NCBI GenBank assembly: GCA_050744245.1
Contig: JBOGGX010000201.1
Location: 1 to 25,773 of the forward strand
Origin: JBOGGX01 sp050744245
Lineage (GTDB): Bacteria; Actinomycetota; Acidimicrobiia; Acidimicrobiales; JBOGGX01
Length of the DNA stretch: 25,773 nucleotides
Direction of reading: 5' to 3'
Positions within the stretch are counted from its first letter, which is position 1, and every line of letters starts with the position of its first letter. The notes beneath the pieces were generated by a model. That model was given only the letters and a program-made list of their open reading frames with translations, did no database searches and was not told where the DNA came from. The position numbers and the translations under genes were made by a program. This document shows positions 24,057-25,773 of the stretch, in pieces.

Positions 24057-24112
24057 CCCAAGTCGCCTCTGTGGCGACTTGGGGGCGTATAGCCCGCGAA
24101 AGTCGCCACAGA
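24057..24112. promoter_or_regulatory. Nested, mutually exclusive inverted repeats between the two GTPase genes
   Basis: CCCAAGTCGCC (24057-24067) pairs with GGCGACTTGGG (24073-24083): 11 bp, five-base loop. TCTGTGGCGACTT (24068-24080) instead pairs with AAGTCGCCACAGA (24100-24112): 13 bp, with GGGC/GCCC (24083-24086 and 24092-24095) forming an inner stem. Both structures use 24073-24080, so they cannot coexist. AAGTCGCC occurs directly repeated at 24060 and 24100. The element fills half of the 109-base gap 24020-24128; no T-tract follows. It could be an attenuator, an mRNA processing site or a copy of a dispersed palindromic repeat. Confidence 0.7.
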
Positions 24113-24128
24113 ACGGGGCGGGCGCGCC

Positions 24129-25622
24129 ATGACCGACGTCAGGGCGCCGGGGACGGGTCTGGTCGCCGAGGTGGCCGCCCTGCTGCGCGACGCCAGGGCC
24201 GCCGCACCCGATCCCGGCCGCGCCGAGATCCTCGACGACGCGGTGCGCCGGTTGGAGGAGCCGTTGCGGGTGGCCATCGCCGGGAAGGTCAAGGCCGGGA
24301 AGTCGACGCTGCTCAACGCCCTGGTCGGCGAGGAACTGGCGCCGACCGACGCCGGCGAGTGCACCAAGCTCGTCACCTGGTATCGCAACGCCCACACCTA
24401 CCGGGTCAACCTCCACCGCAGGGACGGCGGCGTCGACCAGGCCCCGTTCCGCCGCCGGGAGGGCGCGCTGGAGATCGATCTCGGAGGCCTGCCCCTCGAG
24501 GAGATCGACCACCTCGACGTGTGGTGGCCGGCCAGCCGGCTCACCGAGATAACCCTCATCGACACGCCCGGCATCGGCTCGATCTCGACCGACCTGTCGG
24601 CCCGCACCTACGAGTTCCTCACCACCGACGACGAGCGGCCGACCACGGCCGACGCTGTCCTCTACCTGATGCGGCACCTCCACGGCACCGACATCAGGTT
24701 CCTGGAGGCGTTCCACGACGACGACCAGGGCCGGGGCTCGCCGGTGAACGCGGTCGGCGTGCTGTCGCGGGCCGACGAGATCGGCGCCTGCCGGCTCAAG
24801 GCCATGACCTCGGCGGGCGAGGTCGCGGCCCGGTACCAGGGCGATCCGCGCGTCCGCCAGCTCTGCCGCATCGTCGTGCCCGTGGCCGGACTGGTGGCCC
24901 AGGCCGGGGCGACCCTGCGGGAGGACGAGTTCCGGCAGCTGGCCACGATCGCCACCGACCAGCAGCACGACCCCTTCGACCTGCTGTGGAGCGCCGACCG
25001 CTTCCTCGTCGACCAGCCCGACCTGCCGGTGCCGGCGGCCGCCCGGCGAGGGTTGCTCGATCGGCTGGGGCTGTTCGGGGTCAGGGTCGCGATCGAGGCG
25101 GTGCGGACCGGTCGGGCGCCGTCGAGCCCGGCGCTGGCCGCCGAGTTGATCCGGGTCAGCGGCATCGGGCAGCTGCGGACCGTCCTGCACTGGCAGCTCA
25201 CCGAGCGCAGCCGGGCCCTCAAGGCCCGGTCGTCGCTGGCCACCCTGGGCACGCTGTTCCGGTCGCCCCAATGGCCCGACGCCGAGCGGTTCAGGAGCCG
25301 GCTCGAGATGGCGTCGTCCGGCGCCCATGAGATCGTCGAGATACGGCTGCTCAACTCGCTCTGGATGGGCGAGCTCGAGCTGCGGGACGACGTCCAGGCC
25401 AGCGAGCTCGAACGGCTGCTGGGCGGTCGGGGCACGGCGATGGCGACCCGGCTGGCGCTGCCAGACGGCGGCGCGCCGGTCGACCAGCGAGGCCTCGCCA
25501 TGGAGGCGATCGACCGCTGGTCACGCATCGCCGAGCATCCGTTGTCGTCGGTCGACGTGAAGACGGCGGCTCGGGCCGTGGTCCGCACGTGCGAGGGGAT
25601 GCTCGCAGGGCTGCCGGCATGA
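24129..25622 (+). CDS. Second dynamin-like GTPase (no membrane hairpin)
   Basis: 497 residues. The GTPase domain has P-loop AGKVKAGKST (51-60), G2 region ECTK (77-80), G3 DTPGIGS (145-151) and SRAD (213-216) at the G4 position, where TKxD or NKxD is canonical. After the G domain the protein is mostly helical, with no hydrophobic hairpin, so it probably works as a soluble or peripheral partner of the preceding GTPase. Tandem dynamin-like genes of unequal type are known from mycobacterial iniA/iniC and Bacillus/Streptomyces dynamins, which supports heteromeric assembly. The N-terminal 40 residues are a helix rich in Ala/Arg. ATG 24129 follows the hairpin element after 16 bases. The stop overlaps the next ATG by four bases (ATGA, 25619-25622). 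Confidence 0.88.
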   Translation: MTDVRAPGTGLVAEVAALLRDARAAAPDPGRAEILDDAVRRLEEPLRVAIAGKVKAGKSTLLNALVGEELAPTDAGECTKLVTWYRNAHTYRVNLHRRDGGVDQAPFRRREGALEIDLGGLPLEEIDHLDVWWPASRLTEITLIDTPGIGSISTDLSARTYEFLTTDDERPTTADAVLYLMRHLHGTDIRFLEAFHDDDQGRGSPVNAVGVLSRADEIGACRLKAMTSAGEVAARYQGDPRVRQLCRIVVPVAGLVAQAGATLREDEFRQLATIATDQQHDPFDLLWSADRFLVDQPDLPVPAAARRGLLDRLGLFGVRVAIEAVRTGRAPSSPALAAELIRVSGIGQLRTVLHWQLTERSRALKARSSLATLGTLFRSPQWPDAERFRSRLEMASSGAHEIVEIRLLNSLWMGELELRDDVQASELERLLGGRGTAMATRLALPDGGAPVDQRGLAMEAIDRWSRIAEHPLSSVDVKTAARAVVRTCEGMLAGLPA

Positions 25623-25773
25623 TCGTGTGCCGGCGGTGCGGCCACCGCAACGCCGACGGCACGGAGTTCTGTGGGTCCTGCGCCGTCTTCCTGGAATGGG
25701 AGGGGGTCCGCGAGCCCGATCCTCCCGCGGCGCCTCCGCCGCCCCCGCCTCCGCCGCCCCCGCCTCCGCCGCC
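25619..25773 (+). CDS. Zinc-ribbon protein with poly-proline linker, partial (runs off right edge)
   Basis: The first 51 codons are visible. The protein opens MIVCRRCGHRNADGTEFCGS, with Cys4, Cys7, Cys18, Cys21 and FLEW at 24-27, the same spacing as the first GTPase's ribbon (FLDW at 24-27). At the DNA level the first 33 bases differ at only two positions. After residue 38 it becomes an unbroken proline run to the window end. It is translationally coupled to the second GTPase by ATGA. The ribbon followed by a proline linker suggests an adaptor leading to a further domain beyond the window, unknown here. Membership of the dynamin operon is likely. Confidence 0.8.
   Translation, partial: MIVCRRCGHRNADGTEFCGSCAVFLEWEGVREPDPPAAPPPPPPPPPPPPP
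25733..25773 (+). repeat. 15-bp tandem repeat encoding poly-proline
   Basis: CCTCCGCCGCCCCCG occurs at 25733-25747 and 25748-25762, then an 11-base partial copy reaches the window end at 25773. In frame it encodes five prolines per unit. The copy number beyond the edge is not visible. Confidence 0.85.

Noticed and set aside
24057..24083. Intrinsic transcription terminator between the two GTPases
   Set aside because: The hairpin is strong but followed by GGGGGCG rather than a T-tract, and a competing downstream stem uses the same bases. Kept as a structural element only.
24057..24112. CRISPR-like repeat array
   Set aside because: Only two direct copies of an 8-base core plus one inverted copy; no regular spacers and no cas gene in the window.
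21944..24397. 817-codon minus-strand open frame across the dynamin genes
   Set aside because: It is antisense to a GTPase with intact G1, G3 and G4 motifs; low-complexity Arg/Gly/Leu/His composition is typical of a GC-rich shadow frame.

Overview
The window is GC-rich and almost fully coding. It reads as a chromosomal segment from an actinobacterium; the gene content would suit the Acidimicrobiia or a relative, but no rRNA or marker gene here fixes the lineage. Many starts are GTG, stop/start overlaps are common, and several genes have a TANNNT box 6-9 bases before the start codon, the arrangement expected of leaderless or near-leaderless actinobacterial transcripts. I see no tRNA, rRNA, CRISPR array, transposase or phage structural gene. 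No gene-free stretch exceeds 300 bases; the longest is 2788-3060 (273 bases).

Positions 1-5088 are metabolic. They hold the start of a small membrane protein (running off the left edge), a biotin-dependent acyl-CoA carboxylase alpha chain, a divergent biotin protein ligase (birA), a class IV aminotransferase and a divergent acyl-CoA dehydrogenase. Both divergent pairs appear to share compact bidirectional promoters.

Positions 5091-17292 form a cell-surface glycan block on the plus strand: an LCP (LytR-CpsA-Psr) ligase, UDP-glucose dehydrogenase, UDP-glucuronate decarboxylase (UDP-xylose synthase type), one GT2 and two GT4 glycosyltransferases, a membrane-anchored His-rich protein, a sugar-1-phosphate nucleotidyltransferase resembling mannose-1-phosphate guanylyltransferases, a membrane GT2 synthase fused to a GH26 glycanase, and a second, unfused GH26. 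Taken together they suggest synthesis of nucleotide sugars, polymerisation and export of a glycan (possibly a beta-mannan type, perhaps xylose-decorated), trimming by GH26 domains, and attachment to the wall by the LCP enzyme.

Positions 17271-25773 hold the least ordinary part. On the minus strand lie a 729-residue protein combining a lysozyme-like domain, an NlpC/P60 domain and two blocks of thrombospondin type 3 calcium repeats, then an 800-residue fusion of an Hsp70 ATPase domain, one membrane helix and an eight-blade PQQ-type beta-propeller. Divergent from these, on the plus strand, are a zinc-ribbon dynamin-like GTPase with a membrane hairpin, a second dynamin-like GTPase, and the start of a third gene whose zinc ribbon is a paralogue of the first GTPase's N-terminus. 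The gap between the GTPases holds nested, mutually exclusive hairpins. I infer an envelope-remodelling or membrane-stress module, loosely comparable to the paired dynamin-like IniA/IniC of mycobacteria but with a transmembrane Hsp70-propeller and a dual peptidoglycan hydrolase as extra parts.
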